From assembly GCF_000164865.1 (NCBI RefSeq), contig NC_014618.1, positions 124,001 to 188,000 on the forward strand: DNA of 64,000 nucleotides, given 5' to 3'. Shown piece by piece: positions 1-8,463 of the stretch (its first letter is position 1; each line of letters starts with the position of its first letter). The DNA comes from [Enterobacter] lignolyticus SCF1. GTDB lineage: Bacteria; Pseudomonadota; Gammaproteobacteria; Enterobacterales; Enterobacteriaceae. The notes below the pieces were generated by a model. It did not search any database and was not told where the DNA came from. It saw only the letters and a program-made list of their open reading frames with translations. The position numbers and the translations under genes were made by a program.

Positions 1-494
1 ATGGCGTAATCGCCCTGAGCTTCCGGTTTCGCATAGCCGAGGCTTTTGGCGAACAGTTCGCGGGTGCGCTCCACGGCGTGCTGCTGCCTGGCAATAGCGT
101 GGCGGCGGTTATAGAACAGGCTCGCCAGCGGCTCGCGGGCGGTATGCCAGTCCATACCGTGCTTCACGCCGTGCGCCAGACGTGTCACCAGCGCGGCGCT
201 TTTGACTAGCCCCTGTGCGTCGATGATCGCATCGTAACGCTGAGCCTGCACCGCATCGCGGAAGGTTTTACGTTCGGCCCTAATCGGCGCGGAAAACCAC
301 GCTTTACGCCAGCGGCGAATGGCCACCGGGATCACGCGGTCGACCGCTTCATGCCAGGTGGGGATCTGCGCGAAGCCTTCTTCCACCACCCAGTCAAAAC
401 GAATGCCGGGAATGGCCCGCATGGCGTCCGTCAGCGACGGCAGCGTATGCAGGACATCGCCCATTGACGAGGTTTTAACGATCAATACCCGCAT
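1..494 (-). CDS. waaC: Lipopolysaccharide heptosyltransferase I (partial, N-terminal part)
   Basis: This is the N-terminal part (about 164 residues) of WaaC, the GT9 enzyme that adds the first L-glycero-D-manno-heptose to Kdo2-lipid A at the cytoplasmic face of the inner membrane. The start reads MRVLIVKTSSMGDVLHTLPS, with the SSMGD motif near residue 10 typical of GT9 heptosyltransferases, and it continues open to the window edge. The ATG lies 3 nt after the waaF stop, so it is translated as the third gene of the hldD-waaF-waaC unit. Only the truncation by the window boundary is seen; the C-terminal ADP-heptose-binding half is outside. Confidence 0.95.
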   Translation of the reverse strand, partial: MRVLIVKTSSMGDVLHTLPSLTDAMRAIPGIRFDWVVEEGFAQIPTWHEAVDRVIPVAIRRWRKAWFSAPIRAERKTFRDAVQAQRYDAIIDAQGLVKSAALVTRLAHGVKHGMDWHTAREPLASLFYNRRHAIARQQHAVERTRELFAKSLGYAKPEAQGDYA

Positions 495-497
495 TCG

Positions 498-1544
498 TTA
501 TCCTTCTTCGCTCAACAGCAGTTCGTTGAGTTCTTCGAGAACGCGCTGCGGGGTAATGTCGATCAGGCTCTGGTGATAGCCTTCCGCCGCATCGCCTTTA
601 CGCACCTTGTGGTAGCCAGTGATCAGGCGAATAACGCGCGCTTTATGCGACAGCGGCGGCGTAAAGTCCGGGCTGCTGGGCCCATACAGCGCAACCAGCG
701 GGCGGTTTAGCGCCGCGGCGACGTGCATCAGACCGGAATCGTTGGTGACTACGGCTTTACAGGCGGCAAGCAGAATAACCGCCTGCTCCAGCTGGGTTTC
801 CCCGGCCAGATTGCGGCACCAGGCCTGCTGTTCTGTGCTCAGCGCGGCGAGGATTTCGTTGCCCGCGTCGTGGTCTTTCGCCGAGCCGAACAGGACAATC
901 TGGTAACCTTCGTCAATCAGCTGCTTCGCCAGTTCGGCGTAGTGATAGTGCGGCCAGCGCTTGGCCGGGCCGAACTCCGCGCCGGGACAGAAGCCGATCA
1001 TCTGGCGCTCGGCGGAGAGGTTAAAGGCGGCGCAGGTTTGCGATTTTTCACCGTCGTTGACCTGCAGCTGCGGCCACAGCAGCGGCTGCGGCAGATCTTT
1101 TGCCGTTTGCATCACGCCTTTGTCATAGGCCAGCGCCACGTAGCGTTCGACCATCAGCGGCCAGGCGGCTTTATCCAGCGCGCGCGCGTCGTTCAGCAGA
1201 CCGTAGCGCATCTCGCCGCGCCAGCCGGTGCGGTGCGGGATACCGGCGAAAAACGGCACCAGGGCTGATTTGAAGGAGTTTGGCAGCACGTAGGCGCGGT
1301 CGTAGCGCTTGTCGCGCAAGCTATGACCAAGCCTGCGGCGTTCGCCGATTTCCAGCGCCCCGTGGCCGAGCGGCATCGGGATCGCCTCGTTCACTTCCGG
1401 CATACGCGATAAAAGCGGACGGCACCACGCGGGTGCCATCACATCGATTATTGCCTGGGGAAAGCGCGCCTTGAGCGTGCGATAGAGACTTTGCGACATC
1501 ATCATGTCGCCCACCCATGACGGGCCGATCACCAGTATTTTCAT
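498..1544 (-). CDS. waaF: ADP-heptose:LPS heptosyltransferase II
   Basis: WaaF adds the second heptose of the LPS inner core. The 348-residue length equals the E. coli enzyme. The N-terminus MKILVIGPSWVGDMMMSQSL carries the GPSWVGD motif of the GT9 acceptor-side domain. The C-terminal half contains GFCPGAEFGPAKRW (about residues 184-197) and the VTNDSGLMHVAAAL stretch (about 265-280), which form the ADP-heptose site in this family. It lies 9 nt downstream of hldD and 3 nt upstream of waaC, so the three form one transcription unit. Confidence 0.97.
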   Translation of the reverse strand: MKILVIGPSWVGDMMMSQSLYRTLKARFPQAIIDVMAPAWCRPLLSRMPEVNEAIPMPLGHGALEIGERRRLGHSLRDKRYDRAYVLPNSFKSALVPFFAGIPHRTGWRGEMRYGLLNDARALDKAAWPLMVERYVALAYDKGVMQTAKDLPQPLLWPQLQVNDGEKSQTCAAFNLSAERQMIGFCPGAEFGPAKRWPHYHYAELAKQLIDEGYQIVLFGSAKDHDAGNEILAALSTEQQAWCRNLAGETQLEQAVILLAACKAVVTNDSGLMHVAAALNRPLVALYGPSSPDFTPPLSHKARVIRLITGYHKVRKGDAAEGYHQSLIDITPQRVLEELNELLLSEEG

Positions 1545-1553
1545 GCTTACTTC

Positions 1554-2486
1554 TTACGCGTCGCGGTTCAGCCAGGCCATATATTCCGTCACGCCTTCGG
1601 CGACGGTTTTGAACGGCTTGTCATAGCCTGCGGCGCGCAGATTGGTCAGGTCTGCCTGCGTAAACGCCTGATAGCGCCCTTTCAGCTTATCCGGGAACGG
1701 GATGTACTCGATGCTGCCTTTCTTGTGGTACGCCAGCGTCGCATCCGCCACTGCCTGGAAGGACTCCGCGCGGCCAGTGCCGAGGTTGAAAATGCCGGAC
1801 ACGCCGTTTTCCCAGAACCACAGGTTCACTGCGGCAACGTCGCCGACGTAGACGAAGTCGCGTTTGAAGCTGTCGCTGCCTTCAAACAGTTTCGGACTTT
1901 CGCCATTATTCAGCTGGGTATTGAGGTGGAACGCGACGCTCGCCATGCTGCCTTTATGCCCTTCGCGCGGCCCGTACACGTTGAAGTAACGGAAGCCGAC
2001 GATCTGCGAGTTCGCTTCCGGCAGTATCTGACGCACGTACTCGTCGAACAGGAATTTGGAGTAGCCGTAGACGTTCAGCGGCTGCTCGTATTCGCGGGAT
2101 TCAATAAAGTCGGACGTCCGGCCGCCGTAGGTCGCGGCGGAAGAGGCGTACAGGAACGGAATTTCACGCTCCAGGCAGTAATGCAGCAGCTCTTTGGAGT
2201 ACTGATAGTTGTTATCCATCATGTACTTGCCGTCCCACTCGGTGGTGGAGGAGCAGGCGCCTTCGTGGAATACGGCGTCGATGTCGCCTAACTCTTCGCC
2301 CGCCATAATCTGGATCAGGAAATCTTCTTTATCCATGTAGTCGGCGATGTTCAGGTCCACCAGGTTGACGAACTTGGTGCCATCTTTCAGGTTGTCCACC
2401 ACCAGAATGTCGGTAATGCCTTGGTCATTCAGGGCCTTAACGATGTTGCTGCCGATAAAGCCTGCGCCGCCGGTAACGATGATCAT
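1554..2486 (-). CDS. hldD: ADP-L-glycero-D-manno-heptose 6-epimerase
   Basis: HldD converts ADP-D-glycero-D-manno-heptose into the L-glycero form, the donor used by WaaC and WaaF. It is a 310-residue extended short-chain dehydrogenase, the usual length. The NADP-binding glycine motif GGAGFIGSNIVKAL is at residues 6-19 and the catalytic YGYSK tetrad segment is near residue 140. It is the first gene of the heptose operon and diverges from kbl across 216 bp. In E. coli this gene also has a heat-shock promoter; no sigma-32 promoter was identified here by eye. Confidence 0.97.
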   Translation of the reverse strand: MIIVTGGAGFIGSNIVKALNDQGITDILVVDNLKDGTKFVNLVDLNIADYMDKEDFLIQIMAGEELGDIDAVFHEGACSSTTEWDGKYMMDNNYQYSKELLHYCLEREIPFLYASSAATYGGRTSDFIESREYEQPLNVYGYSKFLFDEYVRQILPEANSQIVGFRYFNVYGPREGHKGSMASVAFHLNTQLNNGESPKLFEGSDSFKRDFVYVGDVAAVNLWFWENGVSGIFNLGTGRAESFQAVADATLAYHKKGSIEYIPFPDKLKGRYQAFTQADLTNLRAAGYDKPFKTVAEGVTEYMAWLNRDA

Positions 2487-2702
2487 AACGATAACCTTTG
2501 AAATGTGGGTGACCGGGACTATCCCGGACGCTAATGGTTTTTATCATACCACTACATTGCCTGACCTTCAGCCATTCACCGACAAGCCGCAGGGGTACAC
2601 GTGATTTATGCTACAAAAATGGCAACATGTACTGCGTCATCTCGTATCGACGTATAGCTTTGGGTAATATGTGCCAAATTTTACCGAATCTGGAGAGTTG
2701 CA

Positions 2703-3899
2703 ATGCGTGGTGATTTTTACAAACAGTTATCCAACGACCTGGAAACCGCGCGCGCGGAAGGGTTGTTTAAAGAAGAACGCATCATTACGTCTGCCCAGCA
2801 GGCCGATATTACCGTCGGCGATGGCAGCCATGTGATCAACTTTTGCGCCAACAACTATCTCGGTCTGGCGAACCATCCGGAGCTGATCGCAGCGGCGAAG
2901 GCGGGTATGGACAGCCACGGTTTCGGTATGGCCTCCGTGCGCTTTATCTGCGGCACCCAGGACAGCCACAAAGCGCTTGAGAAGAAGCTGGCCGGTTTCC
3001 TCGGGATGGAAGACGCTATTCTTTACTCATCCTGCTTTGATGCCAACGGCGGCCTGTTTGAAACGCTGCTCGGCGCGGAAGACGCCATTATCTCCGACGC
3101 GCTTAACCATGCCTCTATCATCGACGGCGTGCGCCTGTGCAAAGCAAAACGCTTCCGTTATGCCAATAACGATATGGTTGAGCTGGAAGCGCGTCTGAAA
3201 GAAGCCCGCGAAGCCGGCGCGCGCCATGTGCTGATCGCCACCGACGGCGTATTCTCGATGGACGGCGTGATTGCCAACCTGAAAGGCGTGTGCGACCTGG
3301 CGGACAAATACGATGCGCTGGTGATGGTCGATGACTCGCATGCGGTCGGCTTTGTCGGCGAAAACGGTCGCGGCTCCCACGAGTACTGCGACGTGATGGG
3401 CCGTGTGGACATCATCACCGGCACGCTGGGTAAAGCGCTTGGCGGCGCGTCTGGCGGCTATACCGCCGCGCGTAAAGAGGTGGTTGAGTGGCTGCGCCAG
3501 CGCTCCCGCCCGTACCTGTTCTCCAACTCCCTGGCGCCGGCGATTGTCGCCGCCTCCATCAAAGTGCTGGAGATGGTGGAGTCAGGCGCTGAGCTGCGTG
3601 ACCGCCTGTGGTCCAACGCCCGCCTGTTCCGCGAAAAAATGAGCGCGGCGGGCTTTACCCTGGCCGGCGCCGATCACGCGATTATTCCGGTGATGCTGGG
3701 CGATGCCGTCGTGGCGCAGAACTTTGCCCGCGAGCTGCAAAAAGAGGGGATTTACGTCACCGGGTTCTTCTTCCCGGTGGTGCCAAAAGGTCAGGCGCGT
3801 ATTCGCACCCAGATGTCGGCGGCGCATACTCCTGAACAAATTGAGCGTGCGGTGGAAGCCTTTACCCGCATCGGCAAACAACTGGGCGTGATTGCCTGA
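2703..3899 (+). CDS. kbl: 2-amino-3-ketobutyrate CoA ligase (glycine C-acetyltransferase)
   Basis: Kbl is a PLP enzyme that cleaves 2-amino-3-ketobutyrate with CoA to glycine and acetyl-CoA, the second step of threonine degradation. The 398-residue protein matches the family length. The PLP lysine is K244 in TGTLGKALGG, and the DDSHAVG motif lies at about residues 210-216. A good ribosome-binding site (TGGAGAG) precedes the ATG by 6 nt. It is followed after 9 nt by tdh, with which it forms the kbl-tdh operon; Tdh makes its unstable substrate. Confidence 0.98.
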   Translation: MRGDFYKQLSNDLETARAEGLFKEERIITSAQQADITVGDGSHVINFCANNYLGLANHPELIAAAKAGMDSHGFGMASVRFICGTQDSHKALEKKLAGFLGMEDAILYSSCFDANGGLFETLLGAEDAIISDALNHASIIDGVRLCKAKRFRYANNDMVELEARLKEAREAGARHVLIATDGVFSMDGVIANLKGVCDLADKYDALVMVDDSHAVGFVGENGRGSHEYCDVMGRVDIITGTLGKALGGASGGYTAARKEVVEWLRQRSRPYLFSNSLAPAIVAASIKVLEMVESGAELRDRLWSNARLFREKMSAAGFTLAGADHAIIPVMLGDAVVAQNFARELQKEGIYVTGFFFPVVPKGQARIRTQMSAAHTPEQIERAVEAFTRIGKQLGVIA

Positions 3900-3908
3900 G
3901 GACGTGTG

Positions 3909-4934
3909 ATGAAAGCGTTATCCAAACTGAAAGCGGAAGAAGGGATTTGGATGACCGACGTGCCGGAGCCGGAAGTCGGTCATAACGATCTGCTGATCAA
4001 AATTCGTAAAACCGCGATTTGCGGCACTGACGTCCACATCTACAACTGGGACCAGTGGTCGCAGAAAACCATTCCGGTACCGATGGTTGTCGGCCACGAA
4101 TACGTCGGCGAAGTGGTTGGCATCGGTCAGGAAGTGAAAGGCTTTAAAATCGGCGACCGCGTCTCCGGAGAAGGCCACATCACCTGCGGCCACTGCCGTA
4201 ACTGCCGCGGCGGCCGTACGCACCTGTGCCGCAACACCATCGGCGTGGGCGTCAACCGCCCGGGCTGCTTTGCCGAATATCTGGTGATCCCGGCCTTTAA
4301 CGCGTTCAAAATCCCGGACAACATTTCCGACGATCTGGCTTCCATCTTCGACCCGTTCGGCAACGCGGTGCATACGGCGCTTTCCTTCGATCTGGTTGGC
4401 GAAGACGTGCTGGTTTCCGGCGCAGGCCCGATCGGTATTATGGCGGCTGCCGTGGCGAAGCATGTGGGGGCGCGTCATGTGGTGATCACCGACGTCAACG
4501 AGTACCGCCTCGACCTGGCGCGTAAGATGGGCGTTACCCGCGCGGTCAACGTCTCGAAAGAGAGCCTGACCGACGTAATGGCTGAGCTTGGCATGACCGA
4601 AGGCTTCGACGTAGGCCTGGAGATGTCCGGCGCGCCGCCGGCGTTTCGCGCGATGCTGGATACCATGAATCACGGCGGTCGTATCGCCATGCTGGGTATT
4701 CCACCGTCCGATATGTCTATCGACTGGAATAAAGTCATCTTTAAGGGGCTGTTCATCAAAGGTATTTACGGCCGCGAAATGTTTGAAACCTGGTACAAGA
4801 TGGCGGCGCTGATCCAGTCTGGCCTGGATCTCTCCCCGATTATTACCCATCGCTTCGGCATTGATGATTTCCAGCAGGGCTTCGACGCCATGCGTTCCGG
4901 TCAGTCCGGCAAAGTGATTCTGAGCTGGGAATAA
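3909..4934 (+). CDS. tdh: L-threonine 3-dehydrogenase
   Basis: Tdh oxidises L-threonine to 2-amino-3-ketobutyrate with NAD, passing the product to Kbl. I choose the ATG at 3909 (341 residues, the E. coli length) over the in-frame GTG at 3906 because the GAGGA ribosome-binding site at the kbl stop is 6 nt before it. It is a zinc medium-chain dehydrogenase: the catalytic zinc ligand region contains C38 (AICGTD) and H63-E64 (GHEYVGE), the structural-zinc cysteines cluster at about 93-107 (CGHCRNCRGGRTHLC), and the NAD motif GAGPIG is near 175. A terminator hairpin follows. Confidence 0.98.
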   Translation: MKALSKLKAEEGIWMTDVPEPEVGHNDLLIKIRKTAICGTDVHIYNWDQWSQKTIPVPMVVGHEYVGEVVGIGQEVKGFKIGDRVSGEGHITCGHCRNCRGGRTHLCRNTIGVGVNRPGCFAEYLVIPAFNAFKIPDNISDDLASIFDPFGNAVHTALSFDLVGEDVLVSGAGPIGIMAAAVAKHVGARHVVITDVNEYRLDLARKMGVTRAVNVSKESLTDVMAELGMTEGFDVGLEMSGAPPAFRAMLDTMNHGGRIAMLGIPPSDMSIDWNKVIFKGLFIKGIYGREMFETWYKMAALIQSGLDLSPIITHRFGIDDFQQGFDAMRSGQSGKVILSWE

Positions 4935-4944
4935 CCTTCCATTC

Positions 4945-4985
4945 AGGCGCCAGGTTGTTACACTGGCGCCTGCCTTTCCTGTTTG
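4945..4985 (+). terminator. Intrinsic terminator after tdh
   Basis: A 9-bp perfect inverted repeat, AGGCGCCAG (4945-4953) and CTGGCGCCT (4963-4971), has a 9-nt loop and is followed by a T-rich tail (CCTTTCCTGTTTG). It begins 10 nt after the tdh stop, so it should end the kbl-tdh transcript. Confidence 0.8.
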
Positions 4986-5291
4986 TGCTCTCGTTTTTTA
5001 TGTTTGTATACCTACATGCATTCAGCGCATCATCGCGTCGTTTGGTGGGTAAATACGCCAAAAGGTGAGCTCCAGTTGTCAACTTTTATCTGGTACAACC
5101 CGCAGGCTGCGGCAGACAAAAAGCGGGCCGACGAGTACCGTACGTCGGTCGTAGTGATGGATACAACTGGCAAAACTTAAGAGTGGCATCAGGTGCGCTA
5201 GCCGTGTCATCATGCAGAGCCTTGTGGGGATCAGGTACCTTTTTTATTTTTAAATTACAGCAGGTTGATGATGTTCACCTGCGGTGAATGA
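4986..5291. other. Intergenic region between tdh and the polysaccharide genes
   Basis: I find no supported gene here. A 65-codon frame at 4983-5180 (plus) has no recognisable product and no ribosome-binding site. The stretch holds a 6-bp hairpin CCGACG/CGTCGG near 5129-5149 and a second small inverted repeat GCAGGT (5260-5265)/ACCTGC (5277-5282) just before the next gene. No JUMPstart/ops element of the kind that precedes many polysaccharide operons was recognised. The promoter of the following genes is probably here but I cannot place it. Confidence 0.4.
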
Positions 5292-6563
5292 ATGAGAGTG
5301 ATGATGAAGAGTATGAACGGGCAAACCCTGCAGATGCGCTTTACGCAACTGGCCTTTGGTCTGTGCGTCATCGCGTTTGCATGCATTATCTTGTCACCGA
5401 ATCTGGCTAACAAAATCATGAACATTGCCGGGCTCATTGCGTTTTTTGTCGCGGTATTTAACCTGAAAAATGCCCGCAGGAACGAGACGTTCTGGCTGTG
5501 CCTGGTGCTCTTTGTTATCGGGATTTGCGACCTTATCTGGTATCGATTGTTTAAAATCGACCACAGTGAGGCGATTAACTCCTATCGCGCCTATCTGGAA
5601 GTAGGCAAGATTTGCGTCTCTGGCGCTTTTCTGATTTATATCTTCTCGCTGGGGGAAAAATTCAGACTGGGTAATAATAAAATTCACTATCTGCTGGTGC
5701 TGATTTTGCAGATCATGATGGTTGCCTATGCGTATTATCAGAAAATCCATCTTGGCGCCGCTCGCATCGAGTTTTCGCTGGCCGGGGGCACCAGCGCCAC
5801 CGGTGCGGCATACACCATTGTGTTTCTCTCCTGCTATATGATCATGGTTCTGCAGCACTCCACGCTGCGTATGAAAGACCTGCTGATTCTGGCGCATTTC
5901 TTTATCACCTTTATTATTGTGGTGGCGACCGAAACGCGCGCGGCTATTATGGTCTATCCGATCCTTTTTGCCGGCATGCTGGCGATTCGCTGCTACCGCC
6001 AGCGGCATATTCCGTGGAAAGGGATTGGCGTTCTGCTGTTTGCCGTGGCGGCGGGCGCGTTTATGATGAAAGACAGCCTGATACAGCGCTACCATGATCT
6101 GAATAGCGATATGAGCGCCTACGAAAAGAACAATACCGATACCTCCGTTGGCGCGCGTCTGGCTATGTGGCAGACGGGGCTTGCCGCGGCGAAAGAGAAT
6201 TACCTCTGGCAGTCCACCGACCACCGCAACGCGATTATTAAAGATCTCGTTAAAAAAGATCCGGGTCTCGAAGGGGCGCTTCCCTATATTCCAGGCCATC
6301 TGCACAATGAGGTGATTGAGGCGCTGTCGACCAAAGGGCCTTCCGGGCTGCTGCTGTATGTGCTGTTTGTGATTTCGCTCGCCTGGTATGCGCTGCGTAA
6401 AATCAAAAGCTTTACGCTGTTCGCGTTCCTGGTGGCGATGGTGATGTTCGGCCTCAGCGGGGTGATGTTTTATTCCAAAACGACGCCGACGGCCTGGATG
6501 CTGACGCTGGTGATGTTCATCGTGTTTCTGACGCAAAACCGGCATCGCGACATCGTTAAGTGA
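5292..6563 (+). CDS. O-antigen ligase/Wzy-like polytopic membrane protein
   Basis: This 423-residue protein is almost entirely hydrophobic segments (about 11-12) with one large periplasmic loop at about residues 265-345. The TETRAA segment (about 216-221) followed by that loop, which ends in PGHLHNEVIEALSTKGPSG, is the layout of the Wzy_C/WaaL superfamily, whose members ligate O-antigen or other glycans to lipid A-core or polymerise repeat units. Starts at 5292, 5301 and 5304 are all possible; the ribosome-binding site is poor. It heads a three-gene plus-strand cluster with two glycosyltransferases, in the place where E. coli has waaH (yibD). Whether it is the LPS ligase or a polymerase cannot be told from sequence. 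Confidence 0.75.
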   Translation: MRVMMKSMNGQTLQMRFTQLAFGLCVIAFACIILSPNLANKIMNIAGLIAFFVAVFNLKNARRNETFWLCLVLFVIGICDLIWYRLFKIDHSEAINSYRAYLEVGKICVSGAFLIYIFSLGEKFRLGNNKIHYLLVLILQIMMVAYAYYQKIHLGAARIEFSLAGGTSATGAAYTIVFLSCYMIMVLQHSTLRMKDLLILAHFFITFIIVVATETRAAIMVYPILFAGMLAIRCYRQRHIPWKGIGVLLFAVAAGAFMMKDSLIQRYHDLNSDMSAYEKNNTDTSVGARLAMWQTGLAAAKENYLWQSTDHRNAIIKDLVKKDPGLEGALPYIPGHLHNEVIEALSTKGPSGLLLYVLFVISLAWYALRKIKSFTLFAFLVAMVMFGLSGVMFYSKTTPTAWMLTLVMFIVFLTQNRHRDIVK

Positions 6564-6618
6564 TTGTTTTGCTTCTCCGTCGGTTAGCGGGTATTCTGAC
6601 CGGCGGAGAAACTGCCCC

Positions 6619-7488
6619 ATGTCCCCAGCAATGAGCCCACCTATGCAAGAACTGGTTTCCGTTATCATCACAACGTTCAACCGCGAAGATCTTCTGGAAA
6701 GAGCAATACGCTCCGTGATTGCTCAGGACTACTCTCAAATTGAATTGATCGTCATCGACGACTTCTCCAATGAGAAGACGGCGGCGCTTATTGACGCGTT
6801 GCGCCCTGAGTGCGAGCAGCGTTTTGTCAATTTCATCTACCAGCGTAACGAGAAAAACAGCGGCTCTAACGCCAGCCGCAACCGGGGCTATGCGCTGGCG
6901 TCCGGTAAGTTTGTCACCGGACTGGATGACGATGACTATTTTCTGCCGCCGCGTTTATCGATGCTGGTGGCCCGCTACGATGAGAAGTATTCCTTTGTTT
7001 GCGACACGTTGACCCGTCTGGATAAAGACCGGGAACACGGCGGCGATAATGCCTTTCGCGTGATCTCGCTACAGGATATTCTTTGTGAAAACGTGGTGGG
7101 GAATCAGGTGCTGACAACCCGTGACAAGCTGATGGCCGTAGGGGGCTTCTCGCCGGAGATTAAACAGCAGCAGGATCGCGACGTCTGGACCAAGCTTATT
7201 ATCAAATTCGGCCCGGGCATAAAATACGCCTTCAGCACCCAGATGGTGGATGCGGAGCACAGCAGCAGTCGTATTACCCGGCAGATCAAAAAATATACCT
7301 CTTACCGTAAGCTCTATTTCAAATTCAGGCCGTATATGACGGAAGAGACCCGCAGCAACAACCTGTTTCAGCTGATGTCGTTTCGCGGTATGTCGTCGGC
7401 GAAAATGAATAAGCTGCTGTGGGGGAAAAAGAAAGATCTGAAACTCCGGCTCAAGCTGCTGCGCCGCACGCTGAAAGAACTTTTCTGA
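6619..7488 (+). CDS. Family 2 glycosyltransferase
   Basis: The 289-residue protein has a GT-A fold of glycosyltransferase family 2. It opens with ELVSVIITTFNREDLLERAI (about residues 10-29), then a nucleotide-binding VIDDFS at about 45-50 and the metal-binding aspartate run GLDDDDYF near 110. The QQQDRDVWTKL segment near 190 fits the usual catalytic-base region. A basic C-terminal tail (KKKDLKLRLKLLRRTLKELF) suggests membrane association. A GGAG site lies 10 nt before the ATG at 6619; starts at 6634 and 6643 are also possible. Its donor and acceptor sugars are unknown. It is 55 bp after the ligase-like gene and 22 bp before a third transferase. Confidence 0.8.
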   Translation: MSPAMSPPMQELVSVIITTFNREDLLERAIRSVIAQDYSQIELIVIDDFSNEKTAALIDALRPECEQRFVNFIYQRNEKNSGSNASRNRGYALASGKFVTGLDDDDYFLPPRLSMLVARYDEKYSFVCDTLTRLDKDREHGGDNAFRVISLQDILCENVVGNQVLTTRDKLMAVGGFSPEIKQQQDRDVWTKLIIKFGPGIKYAFSTQMVDAEHSSSRITRQIKKYTSYRKLYFKFRPYMTEETRSNNLFQLMSFRGMSSAKMNKLLWGKKKDLKLRLKLLRRTLKELF

Positions 7489-7510
7489 TCCCTTTTCCGG
7501 AGCACGCACG

Positions 7511-8443
7511 ATGCCGGGTATGAACGTCCTGAATAAGCTCATCAAGAAGTCCCGACGCTGGGAAAAAAAGACGCAGCTGTCGCTCTTTCGTAAAACCAGC
7601 CGCTATCTGCTTGATAAGAAAAAACGCGTGATTTTCACCGAGCTGGAGGCGCTGTCCGTCAGCCCGGCGACAACCTCTGCGGCGGCATCGTCGCAGAAAA
7701 TCATCTGGATATGCTGGTTTCAGGGCATCGCGCAGGCGCCGCCGCTGGTGCAGCGCTGCATTGCGTCAGTACAGCGAAATGCCGGGGATGCCAGGGTTGT
7801 GGTGCTGACCGAGGAGACCATCGCCGAGTACATTACTCTGCCTGCGCATATCCTGCAGAAGTATCAGCAGGGGAAGATAAGCAAAGCGCATTATTCCGAT
7901 ATCGTGCGCTGTTCGCTGCTGGCGCAGTATGGCGGCATCTGGATGGATGCGACCGTCTATCTGACCCGACCGGTACCGGCGTCGCTGTTTGCATACGATT
8001 TTTCCTCCCTGCGTTTTGACGGTCAGTCTGCCGATGAGGCCATCGGTCACGGTTACTGGACGGCATATCTGCTGGCGTCGCTGCCGGGCAGCGCGCTGGT
8101 CACGACGGTACGGGACCTGTTCTACCGCTACTGGCAGACGCACGATACGCTGATCGAATATTTTCTGATCGACTACGCGTTTTTGTTCTGCATTGAGAAC
8201 TATCCGGCGTTCAGGTCCGTGGTTGACGCACAGCCGGTGATGGGCAACCAGCGTTTTTTGATTCGCCAGTTTATGAATCAGCGGGTGGATGTCCGCACGC
8301 GGGAGGCGTTAGGCCAGGATTCGGTTGGTATTTATAAGCTCTCGCATAAAGAACGCTATCAGGAGAGGGACGGCGACGCGCCGACGCTCTACGGCGAGAT
8401 CATCGCCGATACCTTCAGGCTGTCAGCCGCATCCGAAAAATAA
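7511..8443 (+). CDS. Capsular-polysaccharide-synthesis type glycosyltransferase (Caps_synth family)
   Basis: This 310-residue protein resembles the Caps_synth/OCH1-like group of GT-A transferases. After a basic N-terminus comes KIIWICWFQGIAQAPPLVQRC-type sequence at about residues 64-83, then KAHYSDIVRCSLLAQYGG and the DXD-like WMDATV at about 127-155, which form the nucleotide-sugar site. The ATG has a GGAG site 8 nt upstream. It is the last gene of the polysaccharide trio and converges on yibQ with 16 bp between them. The sugar transferred is unknown. The inverted repeat ACGGCCC/GGGCCGT around 8444-8461 may terminate both genes. Confidence 0.75.
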   Translation: MPGMNVLNKLIKKSRRWEKKTQLSLFRKTSRYLLDKKKRVIFTELEALSVSPATTSAAASSQKIIWICWFQGIAQAPPLVQRCIASVQRNAGDARVVVLTEETIAEYITLPAHILQKYQQGKISKAHYSDIVRCSLLAQYGGIWMDATVYLTRPVPASLFAYDFSSLRFDGQSADEAIGHGYWTAYLLASLPGSALVTTVRDLFYRYWQTHDTLIEYFLIDYAFLFCIENYPAFRSVVDAQPVMGNQRFLIRQFMNQRVDVRTREALGQDSVGIYKLSHKERYQERDGDAPTLYGEIIADTFRLSAASEK

Positions 8444-8463
8444 CGGCCCGTTTGGGCCGTTAC
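8443..8463. terminator. Short bidirectional hairpin between the Caps_synth gene and yibQ
   Basis: AACGGCCC is followed after a GTTT loop by GGGCCGTT, a perfect 8-bp stem spanning the stop of the plus-strand gene and the end of yibQ. The flanking T/A tracts are short, so terminator function is likely but not certain. Confidence 0.5.

Noticed and set aside
4983..5180. A 65-codon open frame between tdh and the polysaccharide genes
   Set aside because: It begins within the tdh terminator tail, lacks a ribosome-binding site and shows no similarity I recognise. It could be a remnant but cannot be supported.
5394..6680. A 428-codon open frame on the minus strand opposite the O-antigen-ligase-like gene
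   Set aside because: Its product is His/Gln/Arg-rich without a domain. The plus-strand product shows coherent membrane helices and Wzy_C features.
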